A DNA stretch of 64,000 bases from Photobacterium chitinilyticum (GTDB taxonomy: Bacteria; Pseudomonadota; Gammaproteobacteria; Enterobacterales; Vibrionaceae), in NCBI RefSeq assembly GCF_004104355.1, contig NZ_RJLM01000001.1, positions 1,034,711 through 1,098,710 of the forward strand, written 5' to 3'. The position numbers and the translations under genes are program-made. Below are positions 18,337 through 28,202 of this stretch, piece by piece. Numbering within the stretch: position 1 is the first letter of the stretch; each line of letters opens with the position of its first letter. The notes below the pieces were generated by a model. That model was not told the DNA's origin. It did no database searches and saw only the letters and a list, made by a program, of their open reading frames with translations.

Positions 18337-20112
18337 ATGAAAATGTTAAACCTGCCCAAAAACCTCTTTATTAAGAAGCAGCCAGACAGGCGTCACTCAC
18401 CGGCTAGGAAGCAAGGCGTTTTACTTAACCCGAAAACCGAGAGTTATGGTCACCTCGACGAAGAGTCACAAAAATTAGTAAAGAAAACTATCGACTTTTT
18501 TGAACAACGCGGTAAGGCCAAGCTTAAAAACGATGATCACGAGCGCCTTTGGTATGCGGATTTTTTGTCGTTTGTGAAGGAAGAAAAACTATTCGCGACC
18601 TTTCTGACTCCCGATGCTTATGGTAGTGAAAATACTCGTTGGGATACATACCGTAACTGTGCCCTCAACGAAATACTTGGCTTTTACGGGCTTGCTCACT
18701 GGTATACCTGGCAGGTTAGTATTCTAGGACTTGGACCAATCTGGATTAGTGACAACGAGCACGTCAAACAGAAAGCCGCCAGTAAGTTAAATGAAGGGGG
18801 AATATTTGCTTTTGGCTTATCAGAAAAAGAACATGGCGCAGATATCTATGCCAGTGATATGTTCCTGACACCTCAGCAAGATGGCAGTTATCGTGCCAAC
18901 GGTAGTAAATACTACATTGGAAACGGTAATAAGGCGGCTCTCGTTTCCACCTTCGGTAAGCTTTCTGATTCCGACGAATACGTCTTCTTTGTCGTGGACT
19001 CACAGCATGACAATTATGAGTTAGTTCAAAATGTTGTTAACTCTCAAAACTATGTCTCGGAATACCGCCTTAATGACTACCCCATCCGCGAAGAAGATAT
19101 CCTGGCAAAAGGACGAGATGCCTGGGACATGGCACTAAATACTGTCAATATTGGCAAATTCAATCTTGGCTGGGCATCAATCGGCATCTGCACCCACTCC
19201 TTCTATGAAGCCATTAATCACGCTTCTCACCGGTATCTTTTTGATCACTATGTGACTGATTTTGTCCATATCAAACTGTTGTTCACCGAAGCTTACGCCC
19301 GCCTAACGGCAATGAAACTATTTGCCCAGCGAGCCATCGACTATATGCGGGTTGCTGGACCGGATGACCGGCGCTACCTGTTGTTTACCCCAATGGTAAA
19401 GATGAAAGTGACCACCCAAGGTGAAGAAGTCATGAACTTACTGTGGGATATAATGGCAGCTAAGGGCTTTGAGAAAAACATGTACTTCGAGATGGCCGTC
19501 AGGGATATACGCGCCCTACCCAAGCTTGAAGGGACTGTCCACGTCAACATGGCGTTAATTCTGAAATTCATGGGGAACTATTTCTTTAAGCCCGGTAAGT
19601 TCGCAGAAACGCCAAAGATGGACCAGGCAGGCAATGACGACTTCTTATTTAATCAAGGGGCAACCAAAGGATTAGGAAAAACACGCTTCCATGATTATCG
19701 CGAAATCTATAATGGTGTCGATTTACCCAATGTGAATATCTTTAAGAAGCAGATCAGATTATTGAAGATCCTATTGTTGCTTGGTAAGCCCACCAAGGAG
19801 CAGACAAAAGACTTCGATTTTCTATTAAATCTGGGAGAACTATTCACACTAGTAGTATACGGGCAGTTAATCTTGGAAGAAGCCAAGCTGATAAATCTTG
19901 ATGATGATATTGTGGAGCAAATCTTTGACGCAATCATCCGTGATTTTTCTAAATTTGCGCTACAACTTAGTGCCAAATCTAGCACAACGCTGGTTCAACA
20001 GAAGATTTGTGAACGTATGATTAAACGACCAAATGTGGACAATGAACGCTATCAGCGAGTATTGGATAACTATGTCTACGAAACCAAAGACCAGTATGAG
20101 ATGAACCCATAA
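18337..20112 (+). CDS. acyl-CoA dehydrogenase family protein
   Basis: 591 aa. The middle region (FAFGLSEKEHGADIYASD and NGSKYYIGNGN) is the acyl-CoA dehydrogenase flavin/substrate core. A basic N-terminal extension (first ~45 residues) and a helical C-terminal tail make it longer than a standard ~380-aa enzyme. It probably oxidises a fatty acyl-CoA or related thioester with FAD, but the substrate is not evident. Weak ribosome site (GGGAGAGC). It stands alone with its own terminator. Confidence 0.82.
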   Translation: MKMLNLPKNLFIKKQPDRRHSPARKQGVLLNPKTESYGHLDEESQKLVKKTIDFFEQRGKAKLKNDDHERLWYADFLSFVKEEKLFATFLTPDAYGSENTRWDTYRNCALNEILGFYGLAHWYTWQVSILGLGPIWISDNEHVKQKAASKLNEGGIFAFGLSEKEHGADIYASDMFLTPQQDGSYRANGSKYYIGNGNKAALVSTFGKLSDSDEYVFFVVDSQHDNYELVQNVVNSQNYVSEYRLNDYPIREEDILAKGRDAWDMALNTVNIGKFNLGWASIGICTHSFYEAINHASHRYLFDHYVTDFVHIKLLFTEAYARLTAMKLFAQRAIDYMRVAGPDDRRYLLFTPMVKMKVTTQGEEVMNLLWDIMAAKGFEKNMYFEMAVRDIRALPKLEGTVHVNMALILKFMGNYFFKPGKFAETPKMDQAGNDDFLFNQGATKGLGKTRFHDYREIYNGVDLPNVNIFKKQIRLLKILLLLGKPTKEQTKDFDFLLNLGELFTLVVYGQLILEEAKLINLDDDIVEQIFDAIIRDFSKFALQLSAKSSTTLVQQKICERMIKRPNVDNERYQRVLDNYVYETKDQYEMNP

Positions 20113-20139
20113 TCTTATATTTCATACATCTTCATAAAC

Positions 20140-20175
20140 AATAAAGCTGAAAGCGTAAGCTTCCAGCTTTATTTT
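20140..20175 (+). terminator. rho-independent terminator of the acyl-CoA dehydrogenase gene
   Basis: AATAAAGCTG / CAGCTTTATT stem enclosing an inner AAGC-GTAA-GCTT hairpin, ending in TTTT. Confidence 0.85.
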
Positions 20176-20197
20176 AGGACTAGACAGTGTAATCAAA

Positions 20198-20218
20198 GGG
20201 TGCACTTTTTTAGCACCC
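20198..20218 (-). terminator. terminator of pepT
   Basis: GGGTGC / GCACCC stem 12 bp past the pepT stop, followed by TTTGATT on the minus strand. Confidence 0.6.
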
Positions 20219-20230
20219 TACTCGCTTCGA

Positions 20231-21460
20231 TTACTGATAGCGAACTGCAGTCTTCTCTGCCACTTTAACAATCACCTTCACAGCCTGTTCCATACCTTCA
20301 ACAGTAATAAACTCATGAATACCATGGAAGTTATAGCCGCCAGTGAAGATATTCGGGCAAGGTAAGTTCATGAATGACAAACGAGCGCCGTCTGTACCAC
20401 CGCGAATTGGTTTAATCAGAGGCTGTACATCACATTCAATCATTGCCTCTTTAGCAAGTTCAATGACGTGCGGATGAGGTTCAACCATTTCACGCATATT
20501 ACGGTAACTGTCAGTGTTCTTCAGCTCAACACGACCTTTTTGCAGCTTGCTATTTAGCTCGTCTACTTTCGCCTGAATAAAGGCTTTACGACGTTCCAAA
20601 CTTTCACCATCAAAGTCTCGAAGGATGTAGTTCAGTTCTGTTCGAGCAACGCCACCTTCCATCGCAACCAGGTGATAGAAACCTTCATAGCCTTCGGTGC
20701 ACTCAGGCGTTTCATCTGCAGGCATCATCAACTGGAACTGTGCCGCGATGTTCATCGCATTGATCATCTTATCTTTCGCAGTGCCTGGGTGTACGTTTAC
20801 ACCGTGACAAATCACATCAGCAGATGATGCATTGAAGTTTTCGAACTCCAGCTCACCAACAGGACCGCCATCAATAGTATAAGCCCACTTAGCACCGAAT
20901 TTCTCAACATTGAAGAGATCTGCACCACGGCCAATCTCTTCATCAGGTGTAAACCCAATGCAGATTTCACCGTGTTTAATTTCTGGATTAGCCTTCAGAT
21001 AAGCAATAGCCGTGATGATTTCAGCGATACCAGCCTTGTTATCAGCACCCAGCAGTGTTGTACCATCTGTAGTAATAATATTGTGGCCGTGAAGCTTGTT
21101 CAGATCAGGATACTGAATTGGTGATAACACCTCATCACCTATACCGAGGGCAATATCACCACCTTGGTAGTTTTCAACAATCTGAGGCTTAACATTTTTG
21201 CCTGATGCATCTGGTGCTGTATCCATATGTGCAATGAAGCCAATAACAGGCACATCATGGTCAACGTTTGCTGGAAGACGTGCCGTCAAATAGCCGTTAT
21301 CATCCAGTTCGACATCAGAAAGCTCAAGTTCAATAAGCTCTTGTTTTATCTGCTCAGCTAGCACTCGCTGCCCTTCAGTACTCGGGCAGTGGGCGACTGA
21401 TGAGTTAGATTGAGTCTCAAAGCTTACATAACGCAGAAATCTCTCAATTAATTTATCCAT
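20231..21460 (-). CDS. pepT: peptidase T (tripeptidase)
   Basis: 409 aa from ATG 21460, matching the usual PepT length. The frame is open to 21649 but the extra 63 residues are not family-like. M20 dizinc peptidase motifs are [11 protein letters not shown] (first metal His), [25 protein letters not shown] (catalytic Glu) and [12 protein letters not shown]. Cleaves the N-terminal residue from tripeptides. GAGTGGG serves as ribosome site. Confidence 0.95.
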   Translation of the reverse strand: MDKLIERFLRYVSFETQSNSSVAHCPSTEGQRVLAEQIKQELIELELSDVELDDNGYLTARLPANVDHDVPVIGFIAHMDTAPDASGKNVKPQIVENYQGGDIALGIGDEVLSPIQYPDLNKLHGHNIITTDGTTLLGADNKAGIAEIITAIAYLKANPEIKHGEICIGFTPDEEIGRGADLFNVEKFGAKWAYTIDGGPVGELEFENFNASSADVICHGVNVHPGTAKDKMINAMNIAAQFQLMMPADETPECTEGYEGFYHLVAMEGGVARTELNYILRDFDGESLERRKAFIQAKVDELNSKLQKGRVELKNTDSYRNMREMVEPHPHVIELAKEAMIECDVQPLIKPIRGGTDGARLSFMNLPCPNIFTGGYNFHGIHEFITVEGMEQAVKVIVKVAEKTAVRYQ

Positions 21461-21742
21461 GTCCCACTCATTAGTATTGGTGATTAGAAGTGCTGATTCA
21501 TTGATGAGGCGAAATTCATGTAACGCTTGCCTCAGAAGTACCGAGCAAGTATCGGGGACTCTGCAGCAAAATGAATTGCGATGAATCAGTTTTTCAGTGA
21601 ATTGTATAAATTTATTCCAATATTGAGACACACATTGCTTTACAGCCAATTAATATACATATGAGTATAGGTTTATATCGCTATACCCCATACTTTTCAT
21701 ATGCAAAATCACATTTTCAGCTGTCAATTCTTATCCCAATGA

Positions 21743-22132
21743 TTGTTATTAGCCACCGTATTCAGTGAGTGCAAAAAACCGAGTGTTGCCCATGATTTTT
21801 TTGAAACTAATTACTTCGCTGCTGTGATTGTCGGTATACCTATGGCTGTTCTGTATTACTTTGTCTTTCGTTTCGTCATTCGTAAATTTGACGTACAAAC
21901 ACCGGGACGTACAGAAGATGTAAAGGAAGAGATTTCACTCAGTGACGAGCAGTTAACGAAGTTAACTCTTGATTTCGTTGGTGGTAAAGACAACCTAACG
22001 TCAGTGACATCATGTATCACGCGCTTGCGGCTGGAAGTCGTAGACACTTCTTTGGTTAACGCAAAAGGACTTGAAGATATCGGCGTAATGCTTCGCTTAG
22101 ATAGGCAAAAAAATCAGGCTAAAGTACTTTAG
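21743..22132 (+). pseudogene. remnant of a PTS EIICB sugar permease (glucose/maltose/GlcNAc family)
   Basis: A 129-codon frame whose middle matches the very end of the IIC domain (GIPMAVLYYFVFRFVIRKF, then TPGR) and the start of IIB, including the phosphocysteine motif SCITRLRLEV. The whole membrane permease upstream is missing and the IIB domain stops early, with the last codons inside a terminator hairpin. Start would be TTG with no ribosome site. Most likely a decayed gene with 5' and 3' deletions; a functional stand-alone IIB is unlikely. Confidence 0.75.
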
Positions 22133-22142
22133 CCTGATTTTT
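22109..22142 (+). terminator. 34-bp perfect palindrome, terminator of the PTS remnant
   Basis: Two perfectly complementary 17-nt arms (AAAAATCAGGCTAAAGT and its complement) with no spacer, ending in TTTTT. It overlaps the last codons of the PTS remnant and faces the end of the convergent DUF2987 gene, so it can stop transcription in both directions. Confidence 0.85.
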
Positions 22143-22187
22143 AATGAGTTCATGAATTTCGGAATCAACAATTAACTATCTTGAGGG

Positions 22188-22850
22188 TTAACTTTCTTGC
22201 GGAATCCAGGGAGTTACCTTCACCGCACGCTGAGGGAATTGGATTTCTTCACCCTCGGTAAGATCTGCAAGCTTAATTACAACCTTACTGTCTTTAACGG
22301 TAATCGTCTTACCATTAGAAAGGCGAACAGGCTCACTCACATCATTCGCAAAGTGGACGACAACCCCACCGACTTCCGGCATAAACCAATTCGAGAACAT
22401 ACCACCTAAACCCGACAGCAAATTGTCCATCTGCGGGGTAAGCGCTGCGACTTCGGCTTGGTTAATACTCTGACCATAATCTTTGTTGGCAATAACTTGC
22501 ATTGAAAGATCGCAAGTAATACCGTCGTCAATCACAAACGTCACATCAGGGTTTGCCTGACGAAGATTAGAATCTACCGGAACAACCAGTTCGTTATTCT
22601 CGGGGATCACCAACTCTTCGTAATGCTTTTCTTTTCGCATCGACCCTTTATGTATTGTACAAACATTACCGTTTTCCTGATTTAACAAGAAAAAGGCAAT
22701 TCGTACATCATCATGGCCTTCTTTGACATTCTGTTTCAGCTTGCCGTAAAGCGAGCTGTAACGCATTTCAATGTTTTGGGCAGAAGCGTCCTGAGCATAG
22801 ACAGATGCTGTGGCGAACATGCCAGCTAAAAGCCAATGGGTTAACTTCAT
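22188..22850 (-). CDS. periplasmic DUF2987-like protein
   Basis: 220 aa with a signal peptide (MKLTHWLLAGMFATASVYAQ). The mature part has YSSLYGKLKQNVKEGHDDVRIAFFL and a Cys pair (VCTIH, ITCDLSM). I think it belongs to the DUF2987 family of Vibrio-type envelope proteins, but from memory only; the function is unknown. It follows the glucosaminidase gene by 3 bp on the same strand, so it is the last gene of a three-gene operon. Confidence 0.6.
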   Translation of the reverse strand: MKLTHWLLAGMFATASVYAQDASAQNIEMRYSSLYGKLKQNVKEGHDDVRIAFFLLNQENGNVCTIHKGSMRKEKHYEELVIPENNELVVPVDSNLRQANPDVTFVIDDGITCDLSMQVIANKDYGQSINQAEVAALTPQMDNLLSGLGGMFSNWFMPEVGGVVVHFANDVSEPVRLSNGKTITVKDSKVVIKLADLTEGEEIQFPQRAVKVTPWIPQES

Positions 22851-22853
22851 CCT

Positions 22854-23669
22854 TTATCCTTGGCGCCAATATTTATTGTTATGTTTGATCATGGCCTGTA
22901 TTTCATCAACATACGCATGACCACGTTCTGAATAGCGGCTTAGTCCTTCAGCAAGCTTTGTGCCTTCAATCAGCTGTCCGGCACTACGCTGTGCGGCCCG
23001 AATATCACGTAAATCAGCATAAGCACGATTTCGATTCACATTCATAAAGTAAGCTTGTACCGACAAATAGGCAGAATCAAAAACGGCCACTTCATGGGAG
23101 GCACCTTCTGTTCGAGATGCCGGCACTAAACCGCAACCCGCACGATAACACCATTGACCAAAATAGTTATTACCTTCAACAGCAAAGCGTGATGTTCCCC
23201 ACCCCGATTCATTGGCTGCCTGGCTCAATACAAGGGCTTCGGGTAATACATCGACTCGCTTCAACATATTGCCAAGCCACTTCTCGTCGATATTGATGGC
23301 ATTATCAGTAGCACTGTCTCGTTCAAGCGCAATTTGGTACATCTTGCCTAACTTGACTGCGTACTCGCCCTCTTCGCTATCTGGTTTCTCGCCAGATTCA
23401 AGCTTCGACTGAACAGCCAGCAAAAACTGTCGTTCTCGCTCAATACGCTTGTTTTCATGTTCAACGGCAGGTCTTAAAAAATTAAAGAAAGTCGCTTTCT
23501 TCTCATTTACATCTTTAATCGCTCGAAAATCAGGCTTTGATGAAAATGCAGCCTTAATTTCCGTGTCGTCAATCCCTTCAATAAATTCATTCTTCGATGG
23601 TGTTTCACCACAAGCTGCCAAGCCGGTGAACAGCGCCAATAGCGCAAGTTTTTTTGTTGTTTTTATCAC
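22854..23669 (-). CDS. Bax-like glucosaminidase-domain lipoprotein
   Basis: 271 aa. Lipoprotein signal with lipobox LAAC (C20). The C-terminal half has ALVLSQAANESGWGTSRFA, then NNYFGQWCY and a final RGHAYVDEIQAMI, the fold of Bax/N-acetylglucosaminidase-type peptidoglycan hydrolases, with the Glu of NESGWG as the likely catalytic residue. Expected to cut glycan strands in the periplasm. The start overlaps the upstream membrane-protein gene by 4 bp. Confidence 0.82.
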   Translation of the reverse strand: MIKTTKKLALLALFTGLAACGETPSKNEFIEGIDDTEIKAAFSSKPDFRAIKDVNEKKATFFNFLRPAVEHENKRIERERQFLLAVQSKLESGEKPDSEEGEYAVKLGKMYQIALERDSATDNAINIDEKWLGNMLKRVDVLPEALVLSQAANESGWGTSRFAVEGNNYFGQWCYRAGCGLVPASRTEGASHEVAVFDSAYLSVQAYFMNVNRNRAYADLRDIRAAQRSAGQLIEGTKLAEGLSRYSERGHAYVDEIQAMIKHNNKYWRQG

Positions 23670-24463
23670 GCGTCAAAAACCTTAGAGTCATCCTTTGTCG
23701 AGTTGTCGTCATCGCTGCCTTTCTTCACGTTTGTTACCTGCAAGGTAATGCCGAACAGGTTACGATAGATGATCCCTTTAACATTGAAGAAGAACGGAAT
23801 CGTCCAAATCAAGCCAATACCGGCAGTCGCGAAGGAAATGAAGAACAGAATAAGCACAGCGAGATAAATGGCCGTCATCGGCATGATCTTCTTCACTGTC
23901 GCTACCAATGAATACTGAATCGCCTTAAGCGGCGTTATACGTTTCTCGCACACGAGAATAATAGCCATGCTAAAGCCCATAGACAGGAACAAACCAACCA
24001 ACGGAAAAAGAGCATTTCCGACACCTTGCAATGAAGACGTCAGCAACATGGTGACAACAGAAACCAATGCGAACGGAAAACCTTTAATAAGGTGGCTTGG
24101 TTTGGTTGGCAGGCCAACCGCATGGTTCAGCGCCATAAGGCTGACACCTACATACAGCGGTGCACTCAAGACATCTGACCAAAAGTTCGCCATGTATCCA
24201 GCCTGCACGACATCTGCAGAGATTTCGCCACCGGTGATGATTGCATCAAAGAAAAGTGCGGCATCACCGAGCTGTACCTGCAAACCAATCATCAACAGCG
24301 CTACCTGCGCCAGAAAAAGACCAATGATGGCAGGGAGAAAAGATATGAAATTCTTGCCCGTTACCTTCCAGGCTTCCTGAAGTACTGCGAAAGCTTGAAG
24401 TTCAGTATCACCCTTCATGGCTTTATCAATCGAGCCACCGACATGGAAAGTTTTGTTATTCAT
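23666..24463 (-). CDS. multi-spanning membrane protein of unknown function
   Basis: 265 aa from ATG 24463 (the frame is open to 24571, but the extra N-terminus looks non-native). Five or six membrane helices from about residue 40 to 230, then a charged tail rich in Asp/Lys/Ser (KKGSDDDNSTKDD). No family recognised. First gene of an operon with the glucosaminidase lipoprotein (4-bp overlap) and the DUF2987-like protein, suggesting an envelope role. Confidence 0.7.
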   Translation of the reverse strand: MNNKTFHVGGSIDKAMKGDTELQAFAVLQEAWKVTGKNFISFLPAIIGLFLAQVALLMIGLQVQLGDAALFFDAIITGGEISADVVQAGYMANFWSDVLSAPLYVGVSLMALNHAVGLPTKPSHLIKGFPFALVSVVTMLLTSSLQGVGNALFPLVGLFLSMGFSMAIILVCEKRITPLKAIQYSLVATVKKIMPMTAIYLAVLILFFISFATAGIGLIWTIPFFFNVKGIIYRNLFGITLQVTNVKKGSDDDNSTKDDSKVFDA

Positions 24464-24904
24464 TCTGTTTTCATCAACGAATCTGTAATCATAGAGCCGT
24501 GATTGTACGCTAGCTGGCCAGCATATAAAAATCGAAGTGAGGATAAAATGTTTAACATTTATGAAAAACACTGAAATTTTAAACGGTTAAACTCATATCG
24601 CAGCCCAATCAAGTCCTTCACAAGCATTACGCTACATTCAAACCCGCTATAGTTATTGAGCAACCCCACAAGGCAAAAAAATAAACCGCGATATTTGTCA
24701 ACGCGACAATGAGTTACTGGCAAGTTATGGTCATTGTTTTATGGGACAAAATCCAATTTTTGGCAATGCTAAATCTAATCATTGCTCACTCAAAAATTGA
24801 AGGCCCAATATATAGCAAAAAAACCATGAAAAAACGCTTTAATTTACCAAGTTAGAGGTCTATTATGCGCCTCCTAAAATTAGCCTTTATGTTGGGGTGA
24901 CAAC
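24464..24904. other. divergent intergenic region before potA
   Basis: 441 bp, AT-rich, no open frame of note. It carries the promoters of the envelope operon (minus) and potABC (plus). I see no clear regulator site. Confidence 0.5.
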
Positions 24905-26053
24905 GTGAACCCCCTAGGTGGAGATAACGTAGAATTGAACGCTGCACAAACAACTAGAAAACCAGTGATTCAGCTGACAGGGCTGAGCAAGAGTTTTGAT
25001 GGAAAGCAAATCATCACTGGTCTCGATCTGAACGTTAACGATGGTGAGTTCCTGACTATCCTTGGTCCTTCGGGCTGCGGTAAAACAACTGTATTGCGCC
25101 TTATTGCCGGTTTTGAAAATGCAGATGCTGGCCAGGTGATTATTGCCGATAAAGACGTTACCGAGATCCCAGCCGAGCACCGCCACGTCAATACTGTATT
25201 TCAAAGCTATGCACTTTTCCCGCATATGACAGTGTTCGACAATGTTGCGTTTGGTTTACGTATGCAGAAAGTTGCCGAGAGTGAAATCGAACCTCGAGTA
25301 ATGGAAGCACTATGTATGGTGCAGCTAGAGAGTTTTGCCTCTCGCAAACCCCATCAGCTTTCAGGTGGCCAGCAACAACGAGTGGCGATTGCCCGTGCTG
25401 TTGTCAACAAGCCAAAAGTGCTGTTGCTTGATGAGTCTTTGTCTGCTCTTGATTACAAGTTACGCAAACAAATGCAAATCGAGCTCAAGCAGCTACAGCG
25501 CAAACTGGGGATCACTTTTATCTTCGTGACTCACGATCAGGAAGAAGCCCTGTCGATGTCTGATCGTATTATTGTTATGCGTGATGGAAATATCGAGCAA
25601 GACGGCTCACCTCGTGAAATCTACGAAGAGCCAAAAAACCTGTTTGTCGCGCGTTTTATTGGCGAGATTAATGTCTTTGATGCGACGGTGAAAGAGCGTC
25701 TGGACGAGCAACGTATTTTAGCTAATGTCGAAGGTCGTTCGTCTCTTCTGCATTGCAAACTGCCGGTAAACAATGGTGACAAGGTTAAAGTATTACTGCG
25801 CCCGGAAGATATCCGCCTTGAAGAAATCAATAATGGCGAAACGGCAAATGGCATTATCGGTTATGTGCGCGATCGTACCTATAAAGGGATGACATTAGAT
25901 TCAGTTGTTGAGCTGGAATCTGGCACGTCTGTGATGGTTAGCGAATTCTTCAATGAAGATGATCCTGATGTTGATCATTCGCTAGACCAAAAAGTCGCGG
26001 TTACCTGGGTGGAAAGTTGGGAAGTGGTACTTGCAGATGAACAAGAAGCTTAA
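24905..26053 (+). CDS. potA: spermidine/putrescine ABC transporter ATPase
   Basis: 382 aa. Walker [10 protein letters not shown] (54-62), signature [14 protein letters not shown], Walker B VLLLDES and the switch His in FVTHDQEE; a C-terminal TOBE-type regulatory domain follows ([11 protein letters not shown]). Energises polyamine uptake with PotB, PotC and PotD. The start is GTG at 24905 with GGGGTG 5 bp upstream. Its end overlaps the potB start region. Confidence 0.95.
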   Translation: MNPLGGDNVELNAAQTTRKPVIQLTGLSKSFDGKQIITGLDLNVNDGEFLTILGPSGCGKTTVLRLIAGFENADAGQVIIADKDVTEIPAEHRHVNTVFQSYALFPHMTVFDNVAFGLRMQKVAESEIEPRVMEALCMVQLESFASRKPHQLSGGQQQRVAIARAVVNKPKVLLLDESLSALDYKLRKQMQIELKQLQRKLGITFIFVTHDQEEALSMSDRIIVMRDGNIEQDGSPREIYEEPKNLFVARFIGEINVFDATVKERLDEQRILANVEGRSSLLHCKLPVNNGDKVKVLLRPEDIRLEEINNGETANGIIGYVRDRTYKGMTLDSVVELESGTSVMVSEFFNEDDPDVDHSLDQKVAVTWVESWEVVLADEQEA

Positions 26054-26894
26054 TCTTCAGAACATCATCATCACTGTTATCGTTAGTTGGCTGTTGCTGT
26101 TTGTATTTATACCCAACCTGATGATTATCGGCACCAGTTTTCTGACCCGCGATGATGCGAACCTGATCGAAATGACGTTTACGTTCGATAATTATATTCG
26201 GTTAGTCGATCCCCTTTACGCCAAAGTCATGCTGCACTCGTTCTATATGGCGCTGGTGGCTACCTTGCTTTGCCTGGTCATCGGCTATCCATTTGCTTAC
26301 GCGATTGCCAAAATGCCGGAGAAATGGCGTCCGTTTATGCTATTTCTGGTAATTGTTCCTTTTTGGACCAATTCCCTGATCCGAACCTATGGTCTGAAGA
26401 TCATGCTGGGTACTCGCGGCGTTTTCAATAATGCCCTGCTCTACCTGGACATTATCGACAAACCAATCCGCATTATGTACACCGAGTATGCGGTAATGGT
26501 TGGACTGGTCTATATTCTGCTACCGTTTATGGTACTGCCGCTCTACTCGGCAATAGAAAAGCTCGATCACACCTATATCGAAGCCGCGCGTGATCTTGGC
26601 GCCAATAAGCTACAGACGTTTATGAAAGTAATCATCCCGCTGACCATGCCGGGAATTATCGCTGGCTGTCTGCTGGTATTGCTGCCTGCACTTGGCATGT
26701 TCTATGTCTCCGACCTGCTGGGCGGCGCAAAGAACCTATTGATTGGTAATGTGATTAAGAGTCAGGTACTCAATGCTCGAGACTGGCCATTCGGCGCTGC
26801 GACGAGTATCGCTCTGACCATGGCGATGGCTGTAATGTTATATGCCTACTATCGAGCAGGTAAGTTGCTTAACCGAAAAGTGGAACTGGAATAA
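26037..26894 (+). CDS. potB: spermidine/putrescine ABC transporter permease
   Basis: 285 aa, the same length as E. coli PotB. Six membrane helices and the ATPase-contact loop [17 protein letters not shown] 26037 is chosen over an in-frame TTG at 26031; it lies inside the end of potA. Overlaps potC by one base. Confidence 0.95.
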   Translation: MNKKLNLQNIIITVIVSWLLLFVFIPNLMIIGTSFLTRDDANLIEMTFTFDNYIRLVDPLYAKVMLHSFYMALVATLLCLVIGYPFAYAIAKMPEKWRPFMLFLVIVPFWTNSLIRTYGLKIMLGTRGVFNNALLYLDIIDKPIRIMYTEYAVMVGLVYILLPFMVLPLYSAIEKLDHTYIEAARDLGANKLQTFMKVIIPLTMPGIIAGCLLVLLPALGMFYVSDLLGGAKNLLIGNVIKSQVLNARDWPFGAATSIALTMAMAVMLYAYYRAGKLLNRKVELE

Positions 26895-27664
26895 TGGGAC
26901 GCGTGTTTAAACTCAGCCTGATGACTGTGGTGTATGCCTTCCTGTATACACCAATTATTATTCTGATCGTGAACTCCTTTAATGCCAGTAAGTTTGGTAT
27001 GAAATGGGGCGGCTTTACGACCAAGTGGTATGAACATTTGGTCAATAATGACAGCTTGATGCAGGCAGCCTGGCACTCGCTCAATATTGCGGTATTTTCT
27101 TCTACTGCAGCAGCCATTATCGGAAGCCTGACCGCAGTAGCCTTATTCCGCTACCAATTTCGGGGCAAGCATTTTGTCAACGGCATGCTGTTTGTGGTTA
27201 TGATGTCACCAGATATTGTCATGGCGATCTCGCTACTAGCATTGTTTATCCTGGTCGGTACGGAATTGGGCTTCCTGACGCTGCTACTTTCTCACATCAC
27301 ATTCTGCCTGCCTTTCGTGGTTGTTACTGTGTACAGCCGTTTGAAAGGCTTTGATGTGAAGATGCTAGAAGCTGCACGCGATCTTGGCGCCAGTGAGTGG
27401 GTGATCCTGAAGCAAATTATTCTGCCGCTAGCAAAACCAGCGGTCGCAGCCGGCTGGCTGCTCAGCTTCACCTTGTCTTTGGATGATGTGATTGTTAGCT
27501 CCTTTGTAACAGGGCCTGCGTACGAAATCCTGCCATTGAAGATTTATTCAATGGTAAAAGTCGGTATTTCACCAGAAGTGAATGCGCTTGCTACAATTAT
27601 GCTTATTGTGTCTCTGTTCTTGGTTATATGCTCGCAGCTGCTAGCCAGAGAAAAGATAAAATAA
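26894..27664 (+). CDS. potC: spermidine/putrescine ABC transporter permease
   Basis: 256 aa, six membrane helices, with the EAA-type loop [20 protein letters not shown]. The ATG shares its A with the last base of the potB stop. Completes the membrane channel of the polyamine importer. Followed not by an intact potD but by the remains of one. Confidence 0.95.
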   Translation: MGRVFKLSLMTVVYAFLYTPIIILIVNSFNASKFGMKWGGFTTKWYEHLVNNDSLMQAAWHSLNIAVFSSTAAAIIGSLTAVALFRYQFRGKHFVNGMLFVVMMSPDIVMAISLLALFILVGTELGFLTLLLSHITFCLPFVVVTVYSRLKGFDVKMLEAARDLGASEWVILKQIILPLAKPAVAAGWLLSFTLSLDDVIVSSFVTGPAYEILPLKIYSMVKVGISPEVNALATIMLIVSLFLVICSQLLAREKIK

Positions 27665-27743
27665 TTTAAATCAGTTTTTTAATTGGCCTTGGGCCTGATA
27701 CTGCAAGTGATTAGTCAGCCGATTAATCACTTGTTTTTTATCA

Positions 27744-27936
27744 ATCGACAAATCAAATCTAACTCATATCCAACAGCTTGATAAGAATTATCTGGACAAG
27801 CCTTTTGACCCTAACAACGACTACTCCATCCCCCATGTGATAGCGATGACAGGTCTGCGGTGAATGGCAGGATGCTGTCAGTGAAATGAATATTTGCTAC
27901 GAAAATTACTTCCTAGAGCTTAAAGCTGCTCAGTAA
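27744..27936 (+). pseudogene. potD: decayed potD copy (two fused fragments)
   Basis: Non-coding today. One frame reads IDKSNLTHIQQLDKNYLDKP and goes on through FDPNNDYSIP, matching IDRSKLSNFDELDPNFLQKP...FDPSNDYSIP of the intact potD downstream (about residues 98-125). After a frame break at about 27860 it reads GEWQDAVSEMNICYENYFLE then LKAAQ-stop, matching the last 25 residues of PotD. The N-terminal ~95 residues and about 200 central residues are missing. A hairpin terminator still follows. So this locus once had two potD genes in tandem, as in V. cholerae, and one has been lost. Confidence 0.85.
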
Positions 27937-27948
27937 TTCCACATCCAA

Positions 27949-27977
27949 GGCAACCAGGTAATATTTGGTTGCCTTTA
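27949..27977 (+). terminator. terminator of the former potD copy
   Basis: GGCAACCA / TGGTTGCC stem with a 9-nt loop followed by TTTATC, 13 bp past the relic stop codon. It would now end the potABC transcript before the intact potD. Confidence 0.75.
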
Positions 27978-28202
27978 TCACTACCCCATCTGCTATAATC
28001 TCCTTTTAATTCCCCTGTTTATAACCATATATAAATGAATAAAGATGGCTCCCTGGAGTACATTTGATTTCTTTTTACATGTAGGAGAAGCGGTTAGTAC
28101 CAAACAGTAATATGCCCTTAATTGATTAAAGGTGTACACGTTGTTTAGTGCATTCGCTAGAGATAACTCTCGACACATCCTGATAGTTAGGAGCACAACA
28201 AA

